Shown: positions 35,640 through 46,989 of the stretch, piece after piece
How positions within the stretch are numbered: position 1 is the stretch's first letter
Layout: every line of letters starts with the position of its first letter
Assembly (NCBI GenBank): GCA_024516035.1
Contig: CM044957.1
Location: 15,386,564 to 15,450,563 of the forward strand
Reading direction: 5' to 3'
DNA length: 64,000 bases
Source of the DNA: Bactericera cockerelli
Taxonomy: Eukaryota > Arthropoda > Insecta > Hemiptera > Triozidae
The notes under the pieces: model-generated
What the model saw: only the letters and a program-made list of their open reading frames with translations
Database searches by the model: none
What the model was told of the DNA's origin: nothing
Position numbers and translations under genes: made by a program

Positions 35640-35766
35640 CCAAGACGTATTAATATGTGGTAAAAATCCCATATGGGAGGATAACATGGTCATGTCCCGG
35701 CTGGGTTTCGAACCCGCGACCTCTGGATTACCAGACCGCCGCCTTTACCACTGATCTACCGGGACA
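35640..35766 (-). mobile_element. tRNA-derived SINE, family C
   Basis: The complement starts TCCCGGTAGATCAGTGGTAA, B box GGGTTCGAAACCC, then the family C body start. Confidence 0.75.
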
Positions 35767-35999
35767 GAATAACCTCTGATCAGGCGGAAGACACTATATT
35801 ACATGATAACGCATATTACCATTAAAATCGACTCAAGCAGTGCCGAGGAGTAAATGAATGGCCGGGTTGAGACTCGAATGCTGGGTCCCAGCTCATGTAG
35901 ATTTAGGGTCACGTTAACAATTTCCACCATTTCACTTTACAACAAATCAATTTCCAAATTGATTTGTTCACAAAATTGTACAAAACAAATATATTATCA

Positions 36000-36234
36000 C
36001 TAGCGGGACGTCGTCGCCCGCTTTGCGGAGAAATAGCGGTGAAAGCAAAAAATTCTTTTTCGCCAATGGCAGGTGTTGTAGTGGGAATTACGAAAAATCC
36101 CGTCTTATTGCACATCTAGACTATAAGACAAAGCTACATACCACATTTCAGCTTCCTAGGACTTACCAGTTCGGAGAAACAGTGATGAATCAGTGAGTCA
36201 GTCAGTCAGTGAAACTCTCTTTTATAAGTATAGA
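36000..36234 (-). mobile_element. Helitron-like non-autonomous element, 235 bp
   Basis: The minus strand starts TCTATACTTATAAAAG and ends with a GCGGG...CCCGC hairpin and CTAG. The flanks are A and T, with no duplication. It contains a (CTGA)n run (ACTGACTGACTGACTC). Confidence 0.7.
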
Positions 36235-36387
36235 TAGAACATATTTACATGTAGGTACTCTTTAAAGTAAATTGATAGGTAGTGTACGTCATTACTAGCA
36301 TTAAGCATAATGTTGATTTCACATCCAGAAAATAATGTGAACTATAGTGGGTGACCTTCAGATTCGAACTTTCGTAATATTGAATAT

Positions 36388-36490
36388 TCCCGGCCCAACT
36401 CAGGCTGGAAGAGGTAACATGTTTGTAAGTTTCCTGCGAATGGAGGGTAAAACCCCTCCGTTGACTTCAATGCTAACGAGACTTTAACCA
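36388..36490 (+). mobile_element. SINE core fragment
   Basis: Only the shared core remains (CCGGCCCAACTCAGGCTGG, TTTCCTGCGAATGGAGGGTA). Confidence 0.5.
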
Positions 36491-36573
36491 ACTTAAAAAT
36501 CGTCATTTCACCTGTCTGCTAGATCTTGAATACAATCTCAGTAGTAAAAATAATTCTCTTTAGTTCACTATTA

Positions 36574-36745
36574 AATAATTATTGGTCGTCAAGAGGTTAT
36601 CAGATCTGCACATTATCTGATAATCCAGGTAGCGCAGGGATCCGTTGGTTTGAATCCCCTCCAATGCATGCATTCACCCTAATTTTCACTAAATAAAACT
36701 GACAATAAAATATCGCTAGTCCTTATGGGGCAGTATACGTAATAA
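36574..36745 (+). mobile_element. Family E SINE, decayed
   Basis: GATAATCCAGGTAGCGCAGG and TTGGTTTGAATCCCC of the tRNA-like head are still visible. Confidence 0.5.
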
Positions 36746-37661
36746 ATATCTGGATTAGGAACTATCTAAGTGTCTATTACTTATTTTTTTATTTCACCTT
36801 ATAAATAATAAACATGATTATTCTGTGAAAACTTTATATAATTTAACCATGAAAACTATGGGACTTGCTCAAGTGTTTGCCACAATCCAGTTTTATTCTC
36901 TACGTCAAAACTTTACTGGAGCAAGATTTTTATAATACCTAGACAACAATCTGGTTAGTTCCTCATTCGGTGCAACTTGTTTGATCTTATGCCCCCTTGA
37001 CCAGTTGGCAATGCAGGTCTACCTTACATGGTGAATCAAAACTTTCATACCGGACACAAGTTCAAGTTCCCATCACTGACTGATTGACTCCGTGAAAACG
37101 CGTCTCCGCAATAGTGACCGCAATTCCCAGGAACCTGCATTGCAATTATTCAAAAAATTCTCATGGTGTTGTTACGGTTGGTTGACCTAAATTAAGGAGT
37201 TGAGAGTATCAGGATCTGAGTACCATGAGTTTCACCTGATTTCTAAATCCCAAAGGTGGCGCACGGGGAAAAGATGTGCTGGAGTCTCCAAATTACAAAC
37301 GAAACGATCTACCATAATTTCTGGTTTAAGACCATTTTGTTTTGCCATTTACAACTAAAGTACACATATTGCAACTACATAAGTACATCTCCTTTTGTTT
37401 AAAAAGAAAAATATGAGAAGAAAAAAATGTGCAACATATTACCAATAAAATAAAACATCTACAACCCAATATTTTATGATCATGTGGAGAAGGCCAACCA
37501 GGATGAAGATGTTGTCCCACCGGACTTTGAACCGGATCTGCTTTTGCCAGCTCAAGGCTGAGTGCTGCCATACCAGCACAGAACCTGAGTAGCCATGAAA
37601 ACCAGACGCTTCTTTACATAGGGACTCCCAGTCTCACATCAACACAATAAATTACCTACCG

Positions 37662-37805
37662 GTCAAGCAACGTCCAGCGAGGTGACGACTTCGACCCAGA
37701 CTGGGTGAAGTTAATTTGGGTATCAGGTTTGTGAGTTTCCTGCAAAAGGAGAGTATCACCCCCGTCGTGATATGACCATGTAGTTGAAAGTGACGTTAAA
37801 CTCAA
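37662..37805 (+). mobile_element. 5S-derived SINE, 5'-truncated
   Basis: Begins inside the 5S part (GGTCAAGCAACGTCCAGCGA), has a further deletion, then the core and the tail GACCATGTAGTTGAAAGTG. Confidence 0.65.
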
Positions 37806-37849
37806 ATTAAAACAAATTTTCGACGAATACAATACTTTCCTTATTATAG

Positions 37850-38952
37850 CCTCCTGAGACCTGGATGTACTTTTAAAAGTACATGAGGCAGGTACTGCTT
37901 GAGTCCTGAGATTTTTTTTGATTTTTTTTTTTTTTTATTCCTGTTCATAATGATTAGGGAGTCATTATAAGTGTGTAAGTACAAAGAAAATTACCAAATA
38001 CGGCCTGAAATAAGAGATATCAATGTACTTTATAAAGTACATAAGGACTCAATGCAGTGTTTTTTTCTACTATTACTCTCACAGCTGAGTAAAGAAAAAC
38101 ACAAATTTTCATATAAAAAAGTGTTTGGTCTTTTATTTGAACTTAAGTTTTGACAAGATTTAAACTTTAAATGAACCTACTTACTGAAACAGTGAGAAAC
38201 AATAAATTTTGATTTTTTTTGTAGATTTTTTTTTCATAGAAAATAGAAAAATTATAGATTTTTTTCCATACCTATTCTTAAAGTTTAAGAACTTTGTTAT
38301 TAAACATATCAGTACTTGGAACTACAAAGTATAGAAGTAGTTTTCTAAATAATCATTAGTGGGAACTGACATCAATTTTGATGGAATGTTAGAAAGCAAT
38401 TGTGCTTTTTTGTTAAGCACAGAGTACATTTGATTTTTGTTCTTTGATTGCATTTTTCCCCACGGCACCTGTGTTTGTCTTCAACAATAGGCAAGTGTTT
38501 GGCTCCACTCTTTCTTTACTGATTACTAGATTGAATCCCAATGTACTTTAAAAAGTACACCCAACTTTGGTCGTTGTTATTGCAAAGGAAACAAATAGTA
38601 AACACCATGAGGTAACTTCAGGATGAGGTCCAAAGTAAAAGAAATATATATTTAATTTAAAACGTGTCAAAAAATTCAAGAATATTCAATTACTGCTTTT
38701 CATAGGGGTTGACGTTTTCTGGCGACGCTTGGACATGTTTTTAGCTCCAAATCATAACTACAAATGAAAAGATTTTTTCCACAAAATTGTTTTGTTTACA
38801 ATTCAAAACACCTGAATAAAATATTCCGATCAACTTCAGACCACTATCTTCTCTCAAAAACCGTCGGGAATTTTTGAAAATTCCATGTACTTTTAAAAGT
38901 ACGCCAGGTCTTAATCAGTACTTTCGGGAAAACATGCCCAGGTCTCAGGAGG
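37850..38952. mobile_element. 1.1-kb non-autonomous TIR element of unknown family
   Basis: Ends CCTCCTGAGACCTGG and CCAGGTCTCAGGAGG; ATAG on both sides (37846-37849, 38953-38956). The flanks rejoin to CTTTCCTTATTATAGGATAAGG, a sequence seen intact near 45575, so the insertion is well defined. It has four copies of the palindrome ATGTACTTTTAAAAGTACAT or close variants at 37865, 38023, 38541 and 38885. No transposase frame. The ends and 4-bp duplication do not clearly fit a superfamily I know. Confidence 0.8.
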
Positions 38953-39112
38953 ATAGGATAAGGAATGTAAAAAAATACCTACGAACTAAGGTATGACTAT
39001 TGGAATTAGGTTTGCCAAGTACCAACTTGATGCTGGCCAGCTTTTCTAGCGTCAGGATTTTTGAGTTTCAGTCAACGTCATAAGCCGATAATTTTAAGCC
39101 AATCACCGACCT

Positions 39113-39252
39113 CAGTAGCTTGATCGATAAGGCAGCGGACTTTGAACCTGGAGGTCGGTGGTTCAAGTCCCGGTTTCAGCGTAGTTTTAGTAAAGCGAGT
39201 TTGAGTAGTTGTGATATCACGAAAGTGATTAACACAAATATGATAACTATTT
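39113..39252 (+). mobile_element. tRNA-derived SINE, family A
   Basis: AGCTTGATCGATAAGGCAGC, B box GGTTCAAGTCCC, body GAGTAGTTGTGATATCACG. Confidence 0.75.
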
Positions 39253-39289
39253 TAAGCCAATCAAAGCAATATTACTTGGGAGAGTTTAT

Positions 39290-39375
39290 ACCGCTCCTGA
39301 GGTTTGTGAGATTCCTGCAAATGGAGAGTATCACCGCCGTCGTGTTATGACCATGCAGTTGAAAGCGACGTAGCC
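39290..39375 (+). mobile_element. SINE tail fragment
   Basis: Holds only TTCCTGCAAATGGAGAGTA and GACCATGCAGTTGAAAGCG of the 5S-SINE tail. Confidence 0.5.
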
Positions 39376-39444
39376 CAAATGAAAAAAAAAAACCGACTTT
39401 TACCAAACATTGGTAGTCTATGTGTGTTTACGCTTGACTCTAAA

Positions 39445-39637
39445 TGTAAACAACCTAGCGTGTGGATCGATCCATGATCTTTAGATCGAATTCCACCCAT
39501 TGCTTGGATTTTTCCTCATTAATTTAACTTTGTGACCATTCATAATAATAATAAGACTCTCAGGAAGTTGTAGAAAATGCTTTGAGCACATCGCCTGGTG
39601 GTTACCCTTCACTAAAGTGTATTATTATACCCCGTGT
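39445..39637 (+). mobile_element. Family E SINE, head decayed
   Basis: ATTCCACCCATTGC, TGTGACCATTCATAATAATA and CGCCTGGTGGTTACCCTTCA match the family E body and tail. Confidence 0.55.
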
Positions 39638-40175
39638 TCTAAACAACAAAACATTGTTACGACTTCATGATAGGTAGATAAATAGGTAGCTATGTATATT
39701 TAACCACTATTTAGTATGTACAATAAAATTGTACAACCTAATAGTATTAATGATAATTATTATAATGTGTAGGGAATAATTATTATAATGTTGGTGTCAA
39801 ATCTTCGTACTTTGTATTACTTGCATGGTGTATCTTCTTTTATTACAGATGTGGACTTGAAATATAACCAGGTTGGTAAGTGAATAAATATATCCAAGAT
39901 AGGAAACAACCCGACTGTTCATCTCTGTAACGTATGAGGAAGCTGAGTCTTCCCTCAAACGGGTTGAGCCAGATCCATCTAATAAGCCAAGAAGAAAATG
40001 TCGCAGCTCGGAAATCCAGTTTGATTCCAAGGACAGTCACGAGTCACGGACACGAGTTCGGGCGGTGACGAAAGCCAGCTTTTTAAGAGCCCATCATATC
40101 CTTGTGGTAGGAGGACGAACCTGCTATTTCAAAAGTAAAATTTGGTTTTCCTTTACCTAATTGAGTACCTAATCA

Positions 40176-40497
40176 CCGTGGCTGAGTGAGTTAAAACACC
40201 AGGCAATCAACGCATGTTGACCTGGGTTCGATCCCCAGCGCGACAGGATTTTTGACGTTGCTTTCAACTGCATGGTCATACGGCGGTTTTACGCTGGGAA
40301 CTCACGAATCGGCTCCTCAAATTAACCTTACCCAGTATACCCAGCCTGAGTGGGGCCGGAAATAGCCAGCATTACGACTATCACGAATTAGAATGGTCAC
40401 CCATCCAAGTCTTAACCTCGCTGGACGTTGGTTAACTTTAGTGACTGAATGAGAACTGGTGTATTCAACGTGCCATCGACGCGACGCTGGCTACTGA
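40176..40497 (-). mobile_element. Full-type 5S-derived SINE joined to a tRNA-SINE head
   Basis: 40176-40250 is a plus-strand tRNA-like head (GTGGCTGAGTGAGTT, GGGTTCGATCCCCAG). From 40252 a minus-strand 5S SINE follows, with the full 5S block including the C box (complement GACTTGGATGGGTGACCATT) and ending at GCCAGCGTCG. The order is best read as one SINE inserted into another. Confidence 0.7.
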
Positions 40498-41471
40498 TCA
40501 TTTTAACTATAGTTATACTGTTATAGGTACCTATTGCTTATGCCAGCACCTGGGAAGTTTCGTAGGTATATAAATAAAAGGTTTGTCCATATTGACATAG
40601 TATTTTTACCAAGTATAAATCACACCCATGGCCATGGATAAATAATTATTTGCTTACATCTTTGTATGTGCAAATAGGCTGAGTGACCATGGTACTAATA
40701 ATATCACTTACCTACTAGAAATTTGCCGATATCTTTGTCTTTGGAACAAGCCGACTCTGATGGTATTTGCTCAGTATTTGTCAAAAATAAGGAATAATTA
40801 TTCCGTGTGAAATTATACTTTTTATAGCAATGGTACTGGATGTTCCGCAAAGAATTTCATATTTTTGTACCAGTACTTACAATCGTGGCCCTTTGTCGTA
40901 CGTGCATTGTGTTATTAACTTAAAATATTTGAAAAATTCCATATTTTTTTATATTAATGCACTTTAGGGTGTTCCAATAACTTCACTCGCGTCAGAGACC
41001 AACGTGTTTTGATAAGATAAGATAAGAATAACTTTTATTTGGTATTTTCGCCACGAAGGCATCCCAATGGTCAGTACAATACAATAAAATACAAAAATAC
41101 GAAAACTTACAGAACATCATTTTTACTATTGTTTTTCCTTTGCTCTTTTGTATCATAATTATTATGACGTACCATTCCTGGAAATTTACTTTTTTTTAAA
41201 TTTCTTTAAGGTTTCGTCCATTTCAAACGAGATTTAACTGCGGAAGATGAAATTTATCGCGATGATAAATGTATATTTTTTTATTTGAAATTCATTGATT
41301 GAATGATACGCGTACCTTTTACCGATTTAGCAATGAATATTATCTACCTAATTATAGAGATCTCGTCATTGACTAGTCTTAACACTGACCTACCGTTCTG
41401 AATTATTCAAAACAGTTGTTGTTTTACTATTGGTGTTATGTATGACATTTACAATTTTTTCTTATCTCTTT

Positions 41472-41597
41472 CCCCCCCCCCCCCCCCTTTTTTTTTCTCT
41501 CTCTTTTTTTCTGGTTGGAAAGTCGTATGCGCACGCGTGCGTGTGAGTGTGTATGTATGTGTGTGTGTGTGAGAGAGAGAACTTGTGTGTGTGTGTA

Positions 41598-41631
<34 letters not shown>

Positions 41632-41670
41632 CTTGTGTGGGTTGTGTGTGCGTGTGTATGTGCGATGGCT
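41472..41670. repeat. C16 run and GT/GA microsatellite
   Basis: Sixteen C residues at 41472-41487, then T-rich DNA and (GT)n with (GA)n blocks, 41530-41665. Confidence 0.9.
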
Positions 41671-42194
41671 TGAAAATGAACGACCGATAAGTCCGATATC
41701 TTGAAACCAATGATAAACTGGATACTAAGGTAATTTTAGGTATGTATATGTTTGAATTCACTAATATGTAGGGGATTTTTTTAAAACAAAGTACCTATAC
41801 GAGTATAAACAAAGCACCAGTATAAATAGAGAAAAACTTCCGGGTGTCCTGGGACGCGACGCGAGCATTTGGTGTTTAACTGGATAAAATACTACCGTTT
41901 TGATACCTATTTTTCTATGTCACAGGTTCGATTCCTACTTGATGCATAAAGGTATACATACATATAGGTAAATTTCATAAATTTACTCATACTTGGCCAT
42001 TGTTTAACTTTGTTCAATTGTGTGACGGCTTTAAAACTTGTAATAAATATCTATTGTTTTTGAAATTTTGTCAAAAATAACCCTCCAAATTACAATATCT
42101 AATTTCTTTTATTTTGAATTTGGAGTATCCACATCCTTTTTAAGGGTTGACATTTTCATGAATTAAAAAAATAAAAAATAATGTTACAATTCAG

Positions 42195-42362
42195 ATGTAC
42201 CTTTTGGTATTGGAAATGTTGGTCAAATCTGCAGATATTACGGCCCACGTTTGTTCAAATGATTTCGATTTTTCCCACGATGAAGAGTTAAAAATTGTCA
42301 ACATTAACGGGAAGCATGTTCCAACAGGGGACACGACAATTCCTAACTCGCGGAAAATGTGA
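42195..42362 (+). pseudogene. Short coding-like segment with weak THAP resemblance
   Basis: 55 codons after an acceptor-like TTACAATTCAG|, ATG to TGA. It contains HVCSNDFDF and, 20 residues later, GKHVPTGDTTIP. THAP domains have VCS-x-HF followed by a Val-Pro motif, but here the zinc-binding His is Asp and nothing upstream supports the rest of a domain. It may be a THAP-transposase relic. Confidence 0.25.
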
Positions 42363-43801
42363 TCTAACGATAATCTGGTAGTGATCTTTCAACGTACGTT
42401 TACCTGCTACAAAAAACAACAATTACTCCTAAAAATACTTGTAACGATATTGCAAGAATGAAAAAATTATAATTTCAATTTCAAAGTGCACAAGGCGAAT
42501 CCCCTCCCCAGGCGAAAGCTAAAGTGGTTTAGCCAAAACGAAACACGGCTGATGTTGACACAAGCTAGGTATGCTAGAGAGGTGGTTGGTTAGTGTTAAT
42601 TCTGCACTGGAGTAGCCATCTTCACCTAAGGAACTCTCTGCTTCTTGTTCACTTGATCGGAATCTATTTTGCTGGATTTTCATAGGTTTTCAAATTCAAT
42701 TTTAAATTTTCTCTAACCGACAGCAATTTTGATCATTTCGAACTTGATTTTATTTTGTGGAATTACGTCCGATTGTTTCCGACAAATGGCGATTCTTTTT
42801 TACAAATAATAGATCGCGTTGAAACTAGTAAAATACACAGTTTTTTAGACTCTGTTTCTAGAACTTTCAAATACCTATAACGAGATTTTAAAGGTGTGAA
42901 GTGCGGTGTGCCATCGGTGCGGTGTTTAGATTGTTTTGTGCTCGGAGGATTGTGGGGTAGTCTCATTTGAGCCATTTCTCATAGGTAAGCAATCAATTTC
43001 ATCTACAGATTATATTTTGTTTGTTGATTTTGTTTGTTGATTTCAGCCAAGTATTAGTTACCTATTTATGTATTTTCTCATTATTTGTGTTCATGCAGTT
43101 TGTAATGTAGGTACATGCGAACGGATTTCTCAAATTCAGAATCAAAAAAGTTTTCTATTGAACTGAAATTTGCTAATTTGAAGTTACTTAGAAAAAAAAC
43201 TTAGAATAATATAATCATGAATATTGAATGACCATATAATAAAATATATAGTCTTCAGTTACTGTATTTAACACAAATAATTGTCGTAAAATAAAATCTA
43301 AAAACTAGACGAGGTGGACAGTGGATAGACTGACTGGATAGGTATGGTTTTAAGATTATGAGATGTGTTAGTATTCAAATTATTACAATTGGCAAATAAA
43401 AAGTTTGATACCATTTATTCGGTAGGTATTTTCAAGCGCTTATTAAATTTTTGACATTGGCACCTACCTCACAGAAAACATAGGGTGCTTATAATTTACT
43501 AACAGTTAGTAAATAAAATGTGTTGTTTGTTTTAATTAGCAATCTCACAACCACAACAAGTTTTGTGGGAATCACAAGAACACAATTAATTATGTAGGTA
43601 GACCTATACTTACCTATAAATACCTATTCAATGCATTATTCAACAGTTGAAGATAAAAAGTAGGTAATTACTCTTATTGTAATTATAGGTATAATAAATT
43701 GATCCATTAGGCCACTAGCTCGCACGGTCCTCAACAGGGTTAAGTTACAGATCATTATTTTGAAGCCACCAGAGTGTTGTCACTCAAAGCAGCCTTTTTT
43801 T

Positions 43802-44170
43802 TAAGATGAGTGTTTCACAGCCGTTTTTATTTCTTAGCCATGAAACAGGAGCTGCTGTAGACGCGTGTGCTCTGTGTTGTAGCCTGCCCATCCCGTAGTA
43901 TGCCTCCCCTCTGATGGGCGAGAAGTGACACAATACTTCCCAATGAAGTGCTGGGTCAACACGAGCGCACCGGAAGGTATCCCTTACAAACAATTGTAAC
44001 CAAATTAAGAATACACATTTTTGTCGGCACGGGGGATCGAACCCGGGACCTTCCGCATGGCAAGCGAGTGCTTAACTACTGAGCCCTAAAAGTCTCCGAG
44101 CTTCAGACTCAAACCTCCGACCTTAAACTTACAAGCTCGCTGCCTTGAGGATCAAGCTACTAAGGTCGGT
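43802..44170 (-). mobile_element. tRNA-Gly-like SINE, family B, abutting a family A fragment
   Basis: 43802-44084 is a family B copy (B box complement GATCGAACCCGGGACC). 44091-44170 is a head of family A in the same orientation (complement of GATCAAGCTAC...). Confidence 0.75.
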
Positions 44171-44226
44171 TGGTTTGTGGGTAATAAGTTACCCTTAATG
44201 TTCACCCGAGTATAAAATATTGGAGG

Positions 44227-44445
44227 ATGATAGCTGGATGCTGGAACCTTCAAAACTGGGATTTATTACGATTTTATTTGGACGAGGCTTATTTGGATGG
44301 GGCTCAGCTAATGGAGGGTACGGGAGATCCCAGATCAAAAATCCACCTGAAACAGCGTCTCAGCCTGGCGGTGCAGCGGGGGAATGCAGCAAGTATGCTT
44401 TCGGCTCTTCCCTCAGCTGAGTTTGTAGAAGTATACGATCACTAA
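44227..44445 (+). CDS. Unrecognised coding scrap (QRGN peptide), copy 2
   Basis: A 72-codon ORF with Trp-rich start (CWNLQNWDLLRFYLDEAY) and a C terminus like that of the 33340 scrap: GD-RS, QRGN-AS, LP and EF-E at matching places. Base composition is richer in GC than its surroundings. It could be a last exon, a retrocopy fragment or transposon cargo. Confidence 0.4.
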   Translation: MIAGCWNLQNWDLLRFYLDEAYLDGAQLMEGTGDPRSKIHLKQRLSLAVQRGNAASMLSALPSAEFVEVYDH

Positions 44446-44734
44446 TTTTATTATTGTTTTATTTACATTTAAATAAAACATATTAGTTTTTAGAATTTTC
44501 TGGAAACTCACAAACCAGCTACCCACATTAACCTCACATTTCAAAGCTTGCTTCTGGCACTGTCGTCGCCATCATTGCATCTCCAATACGCGACGGGGGA
44601 TACCCTGGATCTGCTTTTACACTATACAGTATACACTATACAGTATACATTCAACTCAACCAGTCTGATGCCGAACCACCTTGGCAGAAGATTTTTCTGA
44701 CGACGAAAAATACACTGTAAATATTGTTTACGCT

Positions 44735-45905
44735 ATTGGAACTTCCCGTTTTCTGGAACAATTAGTTATTAAAAACTTCTAGTTTTTCCCAATATAAGTG
44801 GAACTCTCGGAACAACTAGTTCTGCCTTGAAACGTCTAGTTGTTCCAAGAGCGCTTAAGAAGATTTTGTTGTTCCTGATTTGAAATTCAAATTCTTTAAA
44901 AACAACGGATTTTATGAGTAGATATATATTCAATCTTATTTCTTAATGTTGTCAGTTGTGATTAAAGTACCAATACGGTTGAACCTGACTTCTGTTTTCA
45001 AGGTTTTTACTCCTCACTCTGAATGATACATACATACCTACACGTGATAAATTAGTGTGAATATATTTCAATTTTGCTGAAAGCGGCGGAGACAGGGGAA
45101 CTCGGAAGTAATGACTTGGTCTGGCCTCCGGGTGGAGCTCGATTCTGCGAGGCTGAGGTTACCTAGGAAGGAAGCATGAGACCAGCCGAAGCCCGAGGCT
45201 AGCTGGCCTTTTTTTTATTTTTTCATTATGTATAATTTATTTATTTTACATCCCAATTTTAACATCAAATGCCATTTATGGGATGAGATAGTTATTTTTT
45301 GGTAGGTTAGTATTTAAAGAGGAACCTTTTTACTTCCGAGAAATTTCTAATATTAGAAATCGGAAGTATTGTGTTCGTTTTTGTAAAAAAAAATATTTTC
45401 TTGCTCCGATTTCAATTTTTTTTTCTTCTTTTTTCGCTGGCCAAATTCCAAAGCCCCCCCGGGGCGGGGAAGTTCTCTCGAGCTTCCCGTACAACAGACC
45501 AGTCTGCGAGCTCTCCTTAAACCTCCCTTGAAATTACGTATGAATTTTTTTTTCGACGAATACAATACTTTCCTTAGTATAGGATAAGGAAAGTGAAAAT
45601 CTCGATACTTTGTCAACGCTCGAAAAAACAAACTTAAAAGAAATTTACAATAATGTAGGTATTATGGGTGTCTACTGTCTATTATGAAGAGTAAAGCACC
45701 TTTGAGATGGTAATCAGGTTTAAAGGTGTTGGCATTTTAATTCGTATACATAATTATTAAGAAATAAGATTATCTTCTCATTAAATTAGTAGTTCCTAGG
45801 AACAGCTAGTTGTTCCTACTTTAGAAAAATAGGAACAACGAGATCTTCATAAGCGATTGATGAACTACTAGAAGTTTCTGGGAACAACTATTTGTTTATT
45901 TTATG
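44735..45905. repeat. Region framed by GGAACAACTAG motifs
   Basis: GGAACAACTAG, AGTTGTTCC and variants occur about eight times, in two clusters (44755-44870 and 45788-45895), in both orientations. AACTTCTAG and CTAGAAGTT lie in inverted positions at the outer sides. This looks like an old TIR element with about 0.9 kb of other DNA inside (GC-rich patches near 45130-45200 and 45450-45500). The family is unknown. Confidence 0.35.
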
Positions 45906-45932
45906 TTCGGCGCATTGCATAGTTGAACCTTT

Positions 45933-46201
45933 TTTTTTTTTTTTTTTTTTAAGTGGGGTTTAACGTCGCTTTCAACTGCCATGGTCATATCACGACGGGG
46001 GTTTTACCCTCCATTCGCAGGAAACTCACAAACCTGTTACTCACATTGACCTCACCCAGCCTGAGTGGGGCCGGGAAAAGCCAGCGTCACGAGAATTAGA
46101 ATTTGAATGGTCACCCATCCAAGTCTTAACCTCGCTGGATGTCGCTTAACTTCGGTGTTCTGAAGGGAACCGGTGTATTCAACATGCCATCGACGCTGGC
46201 T
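45933..46201 (-). mobile_element. Full-length 5S rRNA-derived SINE with target duplication
   Basis: Minus strand. It starts AGCCAGCGTCGATGGCATGT, keeps the 5S A box (AAGTTAAGC), intermediate element and C box (GACTTGGATGGGTGACC), then the core and a poly(A) of about 22. GTTGAACCTTT flanks both ends (45922-45932, 46202-46212), the mark of LINE-driven insertion. This is the cleanest copy in the window. Confidence 0.9.
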
Positions 46202-46858
46202 GTTGAACCTTTAGCTAAGATTAAGGTGAGTAGCTCTCCTTTTCTTTACCATCAAGTTTATTAGTTATTGCTACTTGCTACAACAGGTCAAGTACCCGTC
46301 TCCTGTCTGCATTTAACAAGGTCATCTTTAAGGACGCGCATATTTGGATCTAAAAATAAATGAATAAGAAAAGAAAAAGAAAAAAAAAAAAAATGAACTC
46401 CGTATGAAACTTAAACCATCAGTATACACCAGTATACTTATGTTGGTATTTTTTTGTATAGAAATACACAGATTTTTTTTTAAATCAGTTTTCTCATGTT
46501 ATACGTTATACGTTAACAGCAATTATCATGCATCAGTTAGGAACCGGAAACACAATATTGTCCGTGATACCTAAATCTATTGAAGATGATATCTAACTTC
46601 TAAATGATGATTTCTTTTCGTTGACCTTGCTTTCAAGATCACACCTCATCCATGGAGACGCCAGAAGGATATCTAGAATCTAGAACGTCCGAGCAAAAAG
46701 TGTCGAAATGAGTGATGTAACAGAATTAAACTCACTCGTCCGGACCCTTCTTTATATCGGAATAGGAACTCGGATCATCCTGAAGTATGTTCTATATGTG
46801 AAAGACCTGAAGTATGTTCTATATGTGAAAGAGTTCACGGGTTCACAACCCGACCGCA

Positions 46859-46985
46859 GAAGCTTGATCGATAAGGCGGCGGACTCGTGACCGGAGGTCG
46901 GTGGTTCGAGTCCCGCAAGTTCAGTAAATATTTAGTAAAGCTAGTTCCAGTATATTTATTGTGAAATCACAAAAGACTTTGAATA
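46859..46985 (+). mobile_element. tRNA-derived SINE, family A
   Basis: AGCTTGATCGATAAGGCGGC and B box GGTTCGAGTCCC, then the decayed body. Confidence 0.7.
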
Positions 46986-46989
46986 AATT

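Noticed and set aside
41462..41761. ORF rich in His-Thr repeats
   Set aside because: It is a translation of the GT/GA microsatellite.
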